This document shows, in pieces, positions 7,942-16,553 of a stretch of DNA of 64,000 nucleotides; positions within the stretch are counted from its first letter, which is position 1, and each line of letters starts with the position of its first letter. Position numbers and translations under genes: made by a program. The DNA is from Streptomyces acidiscabies (GTDB lineage: Bacteria; Actinomycetota; Actinomycetes; Streptomycetales; Streptomycetaceae): contig NZ_JAGJBY010000001.1 of NCBI RefSeq assembly GCF_020010905.1, positions 5,600,001 to 5,664,000 on the forward strand, read 5' to 3'. The notes under the pieces were generated by a model. That model searched no databases. It was not told where the DNA came from and worked only from the letters and a program-made list of their open reading frames with translations.

Positions 7942-8588
7942 ACCGGGCGAAGGTACCGAGCACCGAGGCGCCGCACGGGACGGTGCGTCGTACTGTCGGG
8001 CGGTGTCCGGGGCCCGTTCAGCGGGGCGGCTCCGGGAAGGGGGCACCAGCCGGCCGATCCCCTGATCCTCTGCCCAGATCGCCGTGGCGGCGCCCGCGAC
8101 GAACAGCAGGCGCCGCCGAACTCGCCGTCCTCGTCGACTTCGACCAGGACCTCGCCGCACCAGCAACCGCGTCCGCGGCCTGCTCACCCGGCCGCCCGCG
8201 TCCACCGGCTCGGCTCCCGGCCGTATGCGCTGCTGCGCCCCGCGCGCGGTGACTTCGCAGATGTGGCCGCGCTGGTCGCCGAGGGGCGGGTGAACCAGGC
8301 GCCGGTCCGCTGCTGCCGTGTTCCGACGCGCCGACCGTGGTGGAGCAACGGCGGTCCCTGGAGCAGCAGTTGCGCGGGCCCGCCGCTGCGCCGCCGGGTG
8401 GAGCCGACGACGCCTCCAACGGCGTTGCCGCGACCCGCGCCGTGATCTCGTGCTCGTCGTCGGTCATGATGAAGTATCCGGTCGAACTCAAGACGGCAGT
8501 GGGCGAGTTCGTCGACTGGCCCGCCATGCGACAGAGCGTCCCCGCGGATTCAGCGCCTCCTTCACCCACGGGGCGTCGCATGTACGCA
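7942..8588. other. gene-free stretch with an IS110 scrap
   Basis: Between the TerD stop and the end of the hcr-like pseudogene there is no intact gene. Only the IS110-like piece at 8118-8376 is recognisable. The rest has no frame with protein-like content on either strand. Confidence 0.5.
8118..8376 (+). mobile_element. IS110-family transposase remnant
   Basis: Three pieces in different frames together match the middle of IS110 transposases: ELAVLVDFDQDLAA, then TSNRVRGLLT, then VVEQRRSLEQQL. In the family these occur in this order (ELA.LVDFD.DLA......RI.GLLT....LEQR). Frameshifts separate them and both ends are gone, so the element is dead. Confidence 0.55.
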
Positions 8589-9533
8589 TCAGGTCGGCAG
8601 GGACCGCTCCCGGAAGATCCGGTCCGCCGGGACTCCGCCCGCCAGTGCCGAGTCCGTCACGCTCTCGACCAGCGGGGGCGGTCCGCACACATACACGTCG
8701 GGCGGTTCGTTTGCCGTGCGCAGCGCCTCGGTGACCTGCTCGGCGGGAGTGCCCGCGGCAGGCACCATGCCGGCCGTCGCTCGGGCGCCAGACGCAGACC
8801 TCGTACGCGAAGGACGCCCATTCGGCTGCCACGGCCTTGAATTCGGCGTCGCCGAAGACGTCCTCGTCCTCGTTCACGCCGAAGAAGAACCGCACCGGCT
8901 GAGGGTCCTGCCGCGCAACCCGAACGCGCCCTGCGGCCCGTGCACGGTCAGCCGGTCGCCGACCTGAGCCTCCTCACGCAGATACGACGAGAACAGCCCG
9001 CCGGGCCGCAGCCGCACGAACAGCTCCACGCGCCCTTCCCGGTTTCCGGTATTGGCCAGCGAATACGCTCGCCGCTCCACCCGCCCCGGCACCTGCACCT
9101 CGACGAACTGCCCGGCGTGGAACTGGAATCCGGCGCCGCGTTCCTCGTCCTCCTCCAGCAGCAGCTCCAGTCGCACGGTGTCCCGCGCGACCGTCTCCAG
9201 CGCGCAGACCGTGCCCTGGCGCACCGGGATTGCGCCGTACAGGATGCGGGAGTTGTCGTAGGGCAGGTCGGCCGTCAGAGGCCCGCTCGGGTAGGTGCGG
9301 CACAGCAGCACTCCGCCCGCGTCGCGTTCGCCGGACGGTAGCGCGTCGGCGCTGTACATGCCCAGGTCGCAGGCGCCGTCGGTGACGGTGGCCCGGCAGG
9401 AGCCGCAGGTGCCCGAGCGGCACGCCGACGGCAGGACGGCGCCCCACTCCGCGGCTGCCTCCAGGACGCTCTGCCCGGGCGCGCACGCGAACTCGAGGCA
9501 CTCCCCGTCGGAGGTCGTGAGAGTGACGGTCAT
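8589..9533 (-). pseudogene. hcr-like NADH oxidoreductase, frameshifted and internally deleted
   Basis: Electron donor protein for hybrid cluster protein, broken. It starts at an ATG (9533) that overlaps the hcp stop. The N-terminus is a 2Fe-2S ferredoxin domain (CRSGTCGSC, later LCRTYP). It is followed by an FAD-binding ferredoxin-reductase domain (HAGQFVEVQVPG, RRAYSLANT). After GPQGAFGLR the first half of the NAD-binding domain is missing. The frame then changes to pieces of its second half (RFFFGVNEDEDVFGDAEFKA; then PPDVYVCGPPPLVESV ending ERSLPT and a stop at 8589). At least two frame changes and one deletion exclude a working reductase. Confidence 0.85.
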
Positions 9534-10956
9534 GCGCCTGTCCTCCCCAAGGCCGCGGCGATGTCCGTCTTCGGGTCGCCGGTCGTGCGCATCCCGAACC
9601 GGTCGACGAGCACGTCCACCAGACCCGGCGTCAGGTACACCGGCAGCGAAGGGCCGAGGTGGATGCCCCGGATGCCCAGTGCGAGCAGGCTCAGCAGGAC
9701 GGCCACCGCCTTCTGCTCGGTCCAGGACAGGGCGAGGGTCAGCGGCAGTTCGTTCAGGCCGCACTCGAAGGCGTCGGCCAGGGCTGCGGCGATCTTGACG
9801 GTACTTGCCGCAGCCGAGGGTGAGCACGACCGCGTCGTCGGGCGCGCCCAGGGCGAAGTCCCGGTAGTAGTCGCGGCCGACCGTGGGGCCGTCGCAGCCG
9901 CCGACCAGGAAGAAGCGCCGGATGGCGCCTTTCTTGACGGCGGCGACGACGTCGCCTGCGACGGACAGCAGCGCATCGCGCCCGAACCCGACGGTGATGA
10001 ACCGCTCCGGCCCGTCCGCGCGGTAGCCGGGCAACGCCTTCGCGGCCTGGATCACGGGGGAGAAGTCGCCGTCGGTGAGGGTGGCGCACGCCCGGCCGGC
10101 CGACCGGGCCGGCGGTGAAGATGCGCCGACGGTAGGCGGGATACGGCTCGATGACGCAGTTCGACGTCATCAGGATCGGGCCGGGGAACTTGGCGAACTC
10201 GCGCTGCTGGTCCTGCCAGGCGCCGCCGTAGTTGCCGGCCAGGTGCGGGTACGCCCTCAGCAGCGGGTAGGCGTGCGCGGGCAGCATCTCGCCGTGCGTG
10301 TAGACGTTGATGCCGGTGTCCTTCGTCTGCTCCAGCAGGGCGGCCAGGTCGCGCAGATCGTGGCCGCTGACCAGGATCGCCTTGCCCGCCACGGGAGTTG
10401 TCCGCACAGCGGTGGGCTGCTGGGCGCCGTACGTGCCGGTGTCGGCGGCATCGAGCAGCTCCATGACCGAGAGGTTGAGGTGGCCGAGGCCGACCGCCCG
10501 CTCCAGCAGCTCGTCGATGTCCGTGGGCTCGCCCGCCAGGTAGGCCAGGCTGTCCTCCACGCCGGCGAACACCTCCGCGCTGTGCTTGCCGAGGACGTGG
10601 GCGTGGTGGGCGTAGGCGCAGATGCCCTTGAGGGCGTACAGGTGCAGCGAGCGCAGGCCGACGACGTCCGGGCCGACCTGGTCGAGGCCGGCATCCACGC
10701 GGAAGTCCGGGGCCTGCGCCGGCAGTCCGTCCAGGTCCGGCGCGGGGCACCACTCGGCCGGTCCGGGCAGCCGCTGCGGCTCCAGGCCGTGCTCGCGCGC
10801 GGCTGCCTCGTAACCTGCCCGGACCCTCCCGTACGGCTGCGGCCTCCCGGAGCAGCGCGACGAAACGGGTCGGGTTGAAGTTGACGTTGGTCAGCGTGGT
10901 GAACACGGCGTACAGGATGAACCCGGCCGCCTCGTCGTCCCCGGCGTCCAGGGCGC
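9530..10956 (-). pseudogene. hcp: hcp, hybrid cluster protein, decayed
   Basis: Remains of hydroxylamine/NO-reducing hybrid cluster protein. Pieces follow the Hcp order across three frames: GFILYAVFTTLTNVNFNPTR; then SLHLYALKGICAYAHHAHVL, MLPAHAYPLLRAYPHLAGNY, MTSNCVIEPYPAY and FTAGPVGRPGVRH; then DGDFSP and VVLTLGCGKYR; then ALADAFECGLNELPLTLALS to the end. The N-terminal cysteine cluster is absent. Single-base shifts occur near 10840 and 10110. About 25 residues after GCGKYR, including the region of a cluster-binding Cys, are deleted near 9810. The stop overlaps the start of the reductase gene (ATGA), showing the former operon. Upstream the frame is fused to the crp-like HTH remnant. Confidence 0.88.
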
Positions 10957-11435
10957 GGGAGAGGGGCTTGGGGGTGAGGTCGAGCCGGAGGTGACGGTCT
11001 GCTTGGCGGAGGCAGTACGACTTCCCGGCCTTCGCCCTCACCCCCCGGCCTTGTGCAGCAGGACCCCGGTGACCGTCCCCCGGACTCTGCCCGGGGGACC
11101 CTCGGCTCGCTGGTACGCAGTGCGTACGATTCGACGTCGCGCACCGGGCTCAGCAGCCGCACCGCCATGTCGGCCGGCATGCGGCGGGTGTAGGACGGGT
11201 TCAGGTCCATCAGGGACAGCGCCGCTGTGCTCGGGACCGACAGCAGCTTCGTCTCGACGAGGGCGGGCGCGGTCACCGGACAGCTGATCCCGTCGAACAC
11301 CACCTCGCCGAAGTTCTCCCTGACGGTCCTGACGTGTGAGCCCGAGACGATGACCGTGAGCTGTTCCCGCGTCAACCCGGCGAACAGCGGGAGCCGTGGG
11401 AGCAGTTCGGACACCGTGAGGGTGCTGTTCCTCAT
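10957..11435 (-). pseudogene. Crp/Fnr-family regulator, deleted and fused to hcp
   Basis: An ATG at 11435 with GGAAGAGGA upstream opens LPRLPLFAGLTREQLTVIVS, the usual start of a Crp/Fnr effector domain. After about 45 residues a deletion joins it to the later part (TKLLSVPSTAALSLMDLNPS, then VRDVESYALRTSE, the dimer helix). Further on, a separate piece LRLDLTPKPLSRAL matches the recognition helix of Crp/Fnr HTHs (SRL.LTPETLSRAL) and runs directly into Hcp sequence. Its place before hcp fits a Dnr/Nnr-type nitric-oxide regulator of the operon. Not functional. Confidence 0.7.
11075..11099. terminator. GC-rich hairpin within the crp remnant
   Basis: Perfect 9-bp arms GTCCCCCGG/CCGGGGGAC with a 7-base loop, within the crp-like pseudogene. 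It may be a later terminator or simply a product of the rearrangement. Confidence 0.4.
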
Positions 11436-12081
11436 GCGCTGGGGTCCTCTTCCGGGAGCAACGCCTGCGCGGAGCGGTTCTCCTTGGACGCCGCCACCGA
11501 CGACAACTCCGCGGTCGTGACGGCGCCCTGGCCGTGGACGCGAACCTGGATACACGTCACCCTCCTCCCCTGTGGGCCTGTTGCTGTCCTACCGCCCGCG
11601 GGTATGCCGGCTCTCAGGGGCCGAAGGTCCTGAGCGAGGGACCGAGGGACACGAACCCGGTGACCGGGACCGGGCAGCGGACGTGGTGCATCACCGCGTG
11701 TGCGACCGGCCCGGTGTGGGTGCCGAGCCTGGCTGGGCGGCTCCTGCGCCACGGCCGGCAGTCCGGCGTCCTGAGGGGCGTCCAGCGGCTGCTGCGCAGT
11801 CCGACTCGGCCGCCTCCGGGGCCGAACGGTTTCCGTTCCCCGACTCAGCCCTGGCCGAACGGGAAGCCCTTCAGCCGACGCGGGGTGCCCGGTTCTGCGC
11901 GGCAGGCTCAGGGGTTGGGCCGCCCGGGCCCGGCATGGCCTGTTGGTCCCGGTGCGCAGGACCCGCTGGGCCCTACCCCGCCACCGAGTTCTGGAGCCGG
12001 AGCCGCCCTGGCGCGGCTCCCGTCTCCTGGTCGGTGCTCCTGGGATCCGTCCTGCCGGGCCCACTGTTCGGCCCGATCCTG
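11436..12081. other. 646 bp with no supported gene
   Basis: A long open minus-strand frame covers this stretch, but its Pro/Arg/Gly-rich product has no domain-like pattern and is probably a GC artefact. Only the part nearest the crp-like start (11436-11560, minus) has normal-looking protein content (TTAELSSVAASKENRSAQAL), which may be the tail of a lost gene. Confidence 0.4.
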
Positions 12082-12111
12082 GGTTCTGCTCCCAAGGGCG
12101 CAGAACCTTTT
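12082..12111 (+). terminator. hairpin plus T-run
   Basis: Arms GGTTCTGC/GCAGAACC with a 10-base loop, followed directly by TTTT, giving a textbook intrinsic terminator on the plus strand. No intact plus-strand gene precedes it, so it probably served a gene now lost from 11.4-12.1 kb. It insulates the CBS gene downstream. Confidence 0.6.
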
Positions 12112-12222
12112 GCCGTTCACCCACGTGCCCGAGGCACCCGCGGTCGCCGTCGCCACGACCCCGCTCTGTCGGCCTGACGGCCGGCTGCATGACCGAGCCG
12201 TTCAGCCCGGACGGCCACGACC

Positions 12223-12237
12223 GGGGCCGACCGGCCC
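12223..12237. promoter_or_regulatory. DevR/OsdR-like box upstream of the CBS gene
   Basis: GGGGCCGACCGGCCC agrees at 12 of 15 positions with GGGGACCAGCGGCCC at 14892, upstream of the sulfur-relay genes, and both are followed by ATG. Palindromes of the form GGG-CC-N3-GGCCC resemble the targets of DevR/DosR-family regulators (OsdR in streptomycetes) found before CBS, universal-stress and redox genes. Assignment is by resemblance only. Confidence 0.4.
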
Positions 12238-12303
12238 ATGGGACGGCGTTCCGGAGCGCAGGACAGTGGAAGGGGGACGCGAGGGAAAGAGGAGGCGGAA
12301 GCC

Positions 12304-13008
12304 ATGCAGCACCGGATGGTCAGCGACCTCATGACCACATCGGTTGTACGAGTGCGGCGGGAGACCGGTTTCAAGGAGATCGCCAAACTGCTCGCCGAGT
12401 ACGACATCACGGCCGTACCCGTCGTGGACGACGACGACCGGCCCGTGGGCGTGGTCTCCGAAGCGGATCTGCTGCGCAAGGAGGCAGGGCAGCGGGATCC
12501 GACCGGCCTGCTGCCCGTCCTGCACCCGCGCCCCACCGACCGGGCCAAGGCGGAGGCGACCACCGCCGAAGGGCTGATGAACAGCCCGGCCGTGACCGCC
12601 CGACCACAGTGGACGGTGGTGGAAGCCGCCCAGGTCATGGAACGCCACCACGTCAAACGACTGCCGGTGGTCGACGAGGCAGACCGCCTGCTCGGCGTGA
12701 TCAGCCGCGCCGATCTGCTCCGCGTCTTCCTGCGCGGCGACCGCGCCATCCGGGACGAGATCTCCAGGGACATCCTTGTGCGCACCCTGGGCATCGCACC
12801 CTCCGCGGTCACCGTGCACGTCGTCGACGGCCGGGTCTCCTTGGACGGCACCGTCGAACGCAAGTCCCTTGTCCCTGTCGCCCTACGGCTGTGCAGGGGT
12901 GTGGACGGAGTGGTCGACGTCTCCGGGAACTTGGGCCACGAGATCGATGACACCGTCCTTGCCCCCGCGGACAGGGAGCCGACGCGCCACTCCCAACCGG
13001 CACCGTGA
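12304..13008 (+). CDS. tandem CBS domain plus BON domain protein
   Basis: Cytoplasmic protein of 234 residues. Two CBS motifs (about residues 7-60 and 95-150; DITAVPVVDDDDRPVGVVSE and VKRLPVVDEADRLLGVISRA) form a nucleotide-sensing Bateman module. A BON domain follows (about 160-215; VTVHVVDGRVSLDGTVERKS), a fold usually linked to membrane or ligand contact. This architecture is common among dormancy or hypoxia-responsive proteins of actinomycetes. The ATG has GAGGAGG at a good distance (12289-12295). A terminator isolates it upstream and a DevR-like box lies 66 bp before it, so it is probably a single-gene unit. The ligand is unknown. Confidence 0.9.
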   Translation: MQHRMVSDLMTTSVVRVRRETGFKEIAKLLAEYDITAVPVVDDDDRPVGVVSEADLLRKEAGQRDPTGLLPVLHPRPTDRAKAEATTAEGLMNSPAVTARPQWTVVEAAQVMERHHVKRLPVVDEADRLLGVISRADLLRVFLRGDRAIRDEISRDILVRTLGIAPSAVTVHVVDGRVSLDGTVERKSLVPVALRLCRGVDGVVDVSGNLGHEIDDTVLAPADREPTRHSQPAP

Positions 13009-13056
13009 TGGGACCCGTTCAGAAGCGCATCTCCGCGTGGAAGAAGGAGCGGCGCG

Positions 13057-13128
13057 GTCGGCGACCGGGGGCCCGGGCTCCTGCGACCTGCGCGAGGTCG
13101 TGAACGCGCTGCTTCACCAGAACCGGAC
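13057..13128 (+). mobile_element. IS5-family transposase N-terminal scrap
   Basis: GSCDLREVVNALLHQNRTG matches the early conserved stretch of IS5-type transposases (DLREVVNAI.Y..RTGCQWR). It stops where CQWR should follow. No start or inverted repeats are visible. Confidence 0.5.
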
Positions 13129-13328
13129 GGGCAGATGTGACCGCACCGAGATTTTGGTGGATCGGCTGGTCGGCCCGCTACGGCATCGTTGCAGCCTGCC
13201 ATCCACTGCTGGGACGGTTCCCGTCCGCCTGGTGTTTCGTACTCCTCGTACTGCTGCTGGTATCTGCCCTTGCACCCGGATATGAGCAGCGACGGAACAA
13301 CCAGAAGGCCAATCACGCATCCCTTCAC
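13129..13328 (-). pseudogene. truncated lipoprotein (signal sequence intact)
   Basis: A GTG at 13328 lies six bases after GGAGG and opens MKGCVIGLLVVPSLLISGC, a short positively charged start, a hydrophobic core and a lipobox LISGC. The mature part continues with Gln/Tyr/Glu-rich sequence (RYQQQYEEYETPGG) for about 40 residues and then runs into sequence antisense to the IS5 scrap and the CBS gene. The strong ribosome site and lipobox suggest a real lipoprotein gene whose 3' end was lost. A chance frame is possible. Confidence 0.35.
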
Positions 13329-13544
13329 CGGATTCCTCCGAGGGTGCCCCGGTCTTCAGCCCGGGGTGGGGGTACCTTCCGTTCGCGGGGGAGAATCGGA
13401 CTCCTGCGGAGCAGGGCAGGCAGCGGGACTGCCCCACCTGCCCGAGCGGCCGAGGGGGGGCGACGCCGCGACACTCCCGGTCCCGCAGCACCCCCTCCCG
13501 CAGCGTCGCCCTGTTGATGCCCAGCTCTGCCGGAAATGGGCGAA
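13329..13544. other. rearranged DNA between IS scraps
   Basis: A small hairpin around CCCCGGTCTTCAGCCCGGGG (13344-13363) is visible, and the minus strand has a short HTH-like piece (ELGINRATLREGVL, near 13500). Neither is enough to name an element; the stretch looks like joined fragments of transposons. Confidence 0.3.
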
Positions 13545-13682
13545 AACGTTGATCGAGGGCTCGTCAGCGGGCAGGTCAAGGCGTTCGTGCAGATCGCGGA
13601 CGTGGAACACCTTCCCGGGGTGCTCGTTGAACGTGGTCACGATGCGCTGGTGGACGGTGGTGGTCTCCGCGGGGCCGTTGCG
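13545..13682 (-). pseudogene. winged-helix-like N-terminal fragment
   Basis: The minus strand reads VHQRIVTTFNEHPGKVFHVR and then DLHERLDLPADEPSINV, a pattern seen in small streptomycete DNA-binding proteins that accompany transposons (..EHPG.V..VRDLHE.L.LP.DE.SINVTRSRL). It breaks off right after SINV, where the recognition helix should come. Confidence 0.45.
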
Positions 13683-13704
13683 TGGCCGGGAGGGGAGGAA
13701 GGCC

Positions 13705-13815
13705 GTCGATGGTGCCGTTGACCTGCTCGACCACCCACCGCTTCGGCTGCGGCACGAAGCCCTTGCCCACGTCGTAGGGATCGCGCCGGATCACCTCGAC
13801 GGTGATGTCGTTCAC
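13705..13815 (-). mobile_element. IS5-family transposase C-terminal scrap
   Basis: VEVIRRDPYDVGKGFVPQPK followed by RWVVEQVNGTI matches the last conserved block of IS5-group DDE transposases (.RWVVERT.GWL/NGT.). It is on the opposite strand to the N-terminal scrap at 13057, so the two are not one element. Confidence 0.6.
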
Positions 13816-13935
13816 CGCCCCGTGGATGATCTGCCGGCATCGCGGGCGGCATGGTCTTCTCCGCCCTTGCCGACACCTGCCGGACGGCGGTCGTGCCCGG
13901 CAAGCCGCCGCGCAACTGCCCGCGCGCGGCGCGTG

Positions 13936-14318
13936 TCAGTTCGCCCCCGTCGTGCCCGCTGCGGCCTTCCGCCGTACGTCGGCCATGTCGGCGGCGCGGA
14001 TCTTGGTGATGACCTCCTCCAGGGCCTGAGGCGGGAGCGCGCCGGGCCGGGCGTACAGCACGGTGCGGTCACGGACAGCCATCAGGGTGGGGATGGAAGA
14101 GATCTGGAAGGCGTCGGCGAGTTCGGGCGTCGTCCAGTTGGCCGGCCAATGTCTCTTCGCCCGGCTGGCGGTGGCGGCGTGCCGGGACGGTCGTGGTGGT
14201 GCGGTCGGCGTGGACGATCCGCTTCGGGCCGCACGGGCCCTCCAGCACCTCGTCGTCGCCGATGAGGCCGGCCCGGATACGGACCCCGGCCACGCCGGCG
14301 CCGGGGACGTGCTCATGG
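13936..14318 (-). pseudogene. thioredoxin pseudogene lacking the WCGPC site
   Basis: The C-terminal half of a thioredoxin is clear: ELADAFQISSIPTLMAVRDR, then LYARPGALPPQALEEVITKI. This includes the cis-proline motif SIPTL. The N-terminal half, with the active-site WCGPC, is missing; the sequence before ELADAF is out of frame and unlike thioredoxin. The probable original start (ATGAGC, 14318) overlaps the OsmC stop, so the two were cotranscribed. Confidence 0.75.
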
Positions 14319-14765
14319 CTCCAGCTTGATGTCGATCTCGGGCGGCTGGTGCAGGGTGTTGTGGACCGTGCAATGCGAGGCCACCGCCAGTAAGGCCGCC
14401 CGGCGCTCCTCGGGAAGGTCCGGCGGCGGCACGACCACCAGTCGCAGGGAGGTGATCCGAGCCGGGCAGTCGGTGGCCAGGGCGAACTCCGTACGGACGC
14501 GCAGACCGGCGCGGGGCAGACCGTGCCGGTGGAGGTAACGGCCCGCGTAGAAGGCGACGCAGGTGGCCAGGGAGGCCGCGAAGAGTTCGGTGGGGGTGGG
14601 CGCGGTGTCCGTGCCGCCCGCCTCGACGGGCTGGTCGACCTGAAGGCGATGCCCGCGGACGTCCACCGCGTAGGCGTCCTGGTCGACGTGGGTGACCTCG
14701 AGACGGTGGACCTCCGAGCCGTGCGGCCGGTTCGTGTCGAGGGTCTGCGGTGTGCTGCCGGTCAT
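14313..14765 (-). CDS. OsmC-family peroxiredoxin-like protein
   Basis: Cytoplasmic protein of 150 residues in the OsmC/Ohr superfamily, which reduces organic hydroperoxides or removes reactive sulfur species. Typical features: TPTELFAASLATCVAFYAGR, with the first catalytic Cys in SLATC, and the later ASHCTVHNTLHQPPEIDI, with the second Cys in SHC. Both redox cysteines are present. The ATG at 14765 has AAAGGG upstream. It was followed by thioredoxin (now a pseudogene) and is divergent from the sulfur-relay operon, which suggests a shared redox or sulfur role. Confidence 0.88.
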   Translation of the reverse strand: MTGSTPQTLDTNRPHGSEVHRLEVTHVDQDAYAVDVRGHRLQVDQPVEAGGTDTAPTPTELFAASLATCVAFYAGRYLHRHGLPRAGLRVRTEFALATDCPARITSLRLVVVPPPDLPEERRAALLAVASHCTVHNTLHQPPEIDIKLEP

Positions 14766-14891
14766 GACCGTGCCCTTTCGGTGGTGTCGGCTGCTCCGTG
14801 TTCCAGTCGACCGCGCGAAGCGCGCCGGATCGAGAGGCCGACGGGGTACGGACGGGGCCGTTCGGCGGCATAGCCGGACGGGTACCTGGCC

Positions 14892-14906
14892 GGGGACCAG
14901 CGGCCC
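14892..14906. promoter_or_regulatory. DevR/OsdR-like box upstream of the sulfur-relay genes
   Basis: GGGGACCAGCGGCCC, 36 bp before the SQR-like start and in the divergent gap to OsmC. It is the closest match in the window to the box at 12223. See that entry for the limits of the assignment. Confidence 0.4.
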
Positions 14907-14942
14907 ATGTTCCGCCGGCACCTTCCCGACGACAGTGGAGGC

Positions 14943-16184
14943 ATGGGCCACCACATCGTGATTCTCGGAAGCGGAACCGCCGGCACACTGACGGCGAACC
15001 GGCTGCGCCGGAAGTACGACGAGGGCGAGTGCCGGATCACGGTCGTCGACCAGGACGACGACCACGTCTACCAGCCCGGGCTGCTGTTCGTACCCTTCGG
15101 GCTGGCCCAGCCGCACGCACTGGTGCGGTCCCGGCCCAGGCAGCTGCACGAGGGGATCGACTACCGGCGGTCCAGGATCGACCGGGTCGACCTGGACGCA
15201 CGTACGGTGCACTTCGCCGTCGGCGGCTGGCTGGCGTACGACGTGCTCGTGGTCGCCACCGGAGCCAGGCTCCTGCCCGAGGAGACCGAGGGCCTGACCA
15301 GCCCCGGCCGGGGTGAGAACATGTTCACCTTCTACGACCTGCCCGGCGCGGTCGGTCTGCGCCACGCGCTGGAGCACTTCGACGGCGGCCGGGTCGTGGT
15401 GAACGTGGCGGACCTGCCCATCAAGTGCCCTGTCGCGCCTCTGGAGTTCGCCTTCCTCGCCGACTGGTATTTCCAGCGGCGCGGAATACGCGACCGGGTC
15501 CAGCTCACCTATGTCACCCCGCTGGACGGCGCGTTCACCAAGCCGGTCGCCGCCAAGGCGCTGGGTGGCCTGCTGGCGGAGAAGGGCATCGAGCTGGTCA
15601 CCGAGTTCACCCTCGGCGAGGCCGACGGCTCCGGTGGCCGGCTGATCTCGTACGACGAGCGCGAGGTGCCCTTCGATCTGGCGGTCGTCGTGCCGCTGCA
15701 CGGCGGCGCGGAGTACGTGGACCGCTCCGAAGGCCTGGGCGACGAACTCGGCTTCGTCCCCGTCGACCAGCGCACGCTCCAGCTTCCCGGCCGTCCCGAG
15801 GTGTTCGCCGTCGGAGACGCCGCCGGTCTGCCCGCGTCCAAGGCGGGCTCGGTGGCCCACTTCGAGGGCGAGGTAGTGGTGCGCAACATCGGCCGCCACC
15901 TCGCCGGGCAGCCACTGGACGCCTCTTTCGACGGGCACACCAACTGTTTCGTCGAGACCGGCTTCCGCAAGGCCCTGCTGATCGACTTCAACTACGACAC
16001 CGAGCCGCTGCCCGGCCACTTCCCGGGCACGGTCGGACTGCCGCTGCTGAAGGAGTCGCACGCGAGCCATCTCGGCAAGCTCGCCTTCGAGTGGCTGTAC
16101 TGGCACAGCCTGCTGCCCGGCCGGGAACTGCCCGGCATCAGCTCGGCCATGCCCGAGCGCGGCAAGGACCACGTGCCGGTCTGA
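14943..16184 (+). CDS. SQR-like NAD(P)/FAD-dependent oxidoreductase
   Basis: Flavoprotein of 413 residues related to sulfide:quinone reductases. It has an N-terminal Rossmann motif (VILGSGTAGTLTANRL), the middle ATG motif (VLVVATGARLLP) and the FAD-ribityl motif GRPEVFAVGDAAGLPASKAG near residue 290. KCPVAPLEFAFL provides a cysteine where SQRs have a catalytic Cys. The C-terminal region (YDTEPLPGHFPG, then LAFEWLYWHSLLPGRELP) is amphipathic, as in membrane-surface SQRs. It is the first gene of an operon with the DsrC-like and DsrE-like proteins (36 and 15 bp gaps). It probably oxidises a sulfide or persulfide and passes sulfur to these carriers. Substrate inferred from context. Confidence 0.82.
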   Translation: MGHHIVILGSGTAGTLTANRLRRKYDEGECRITVVDQDDDHVYQPGLLFVPFGLAQPHALVRSRPRQLHEGIDYRRSRIDRVDLDARTVHFAVGGWLAYDVLVVATGARLLPEETEGLTSPGRGENMFTFYDLPGAVGLRHALEHFDGGRVVVNVADLPIKCPVAPLEFAFLADWYFQRRGIRDRVQLTYVTPLDGAFTKPVAAKALGGLLAEKGIELVTEFTLGEADGSGGRLISYDEREVPFDLAVVVPLHGGAEYVDRSEGLGDELGFVPVDQRTLQLPGRPEVFAVGDAAGLPASKAGSVAHFEGEVVVRNIGRHLAGQPLDASFDGHTNCFVETGFRKALLIDFNYDTEPLPGHFPGTVGLPLLKESHASHLGKLAFEWLYWHSLLPGRELPGISSAMPERGKDHVPV

Positions 16185-16220
16185 GGACCGACGTGTCCGT
16201 CTGAGGGAGAGGAACCCGCC

Positions 16221-16538
16221 ATGACCACCGCCACCTACGCCGACATTGTCGTCCCGGTCGACGACGAGGGCTTCTTCACCGACCCCGGCCGGTGGACCGA
16301 GCCGATGGCCGGGCAGATCGCCGGGGAACTCGGCATCGACACGCTGACCGACCGGCACTGGACGGTCATCCGCTTCATGCGCGAGCAGTACGCCGTCAAG
16401 GGCACCGGACCCACCGTGCGTGTGCTGGGCAAGACCTCCGGCGTCAGTGTCAAGGAGCTCTACCAGCTCTTCCCCAAGGGACCGGCGAAGACCGCCGCGA
16501 AGATCGCCGGGATCCCCAAGCCCCGCGGCTGCATCTGA
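16221..16538 (+). CDS. DsrC/TusE-family sulfur carrier with a single C-terminal Cys
   Basis: Protein of 105 residues with the full DsrC fold signature: RHWTVIRFMREQY, ELYQLFPKGPAK and the flexible tail ending PKPRGCI. DsrC proteins in sulfite-reductase pathways have two tail cysteines, the penultimate residue and one eleven positions earlier. Here the penultimate Cys is kept but the other position is Ala (KTAAKIAG), the TusE-like state, so it can hold one persulfide but cannot form the trisulfide. No dsrAB or tus genes are nearby. It lies between the SQR-like and DsrE-like genes, so it is probably the sulfur acceptor of this operon. GAGGAACC precedes the ATG. Confidence 0.88.
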   Translation: MTTATYADIVVPVDDEGFFTDPGRWTEPMAGQIAGELGIDTLTDRHWTVIRFMREQYAVKGTGPTVRVLGKTSGVSVKELYQLFPKGPAKTAAKIAGIPKPRGCI

Positions 16539-16553
16539 GGAGCGCGAGCCGTC

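Noticed and set aside
8445..8545. Short gene start (MMKYPVELKTAVGEFVDW)
   Set aside because: No ribosome site, no continuation beyond ~25 codons and no match to any family I know.
11432..12190. 252-codon minus-strand frame
   Set aside because: Composition is Pro/Arg/Gly with no domain pattern and no ribosome site; only its last ~40 residues look protein-like.
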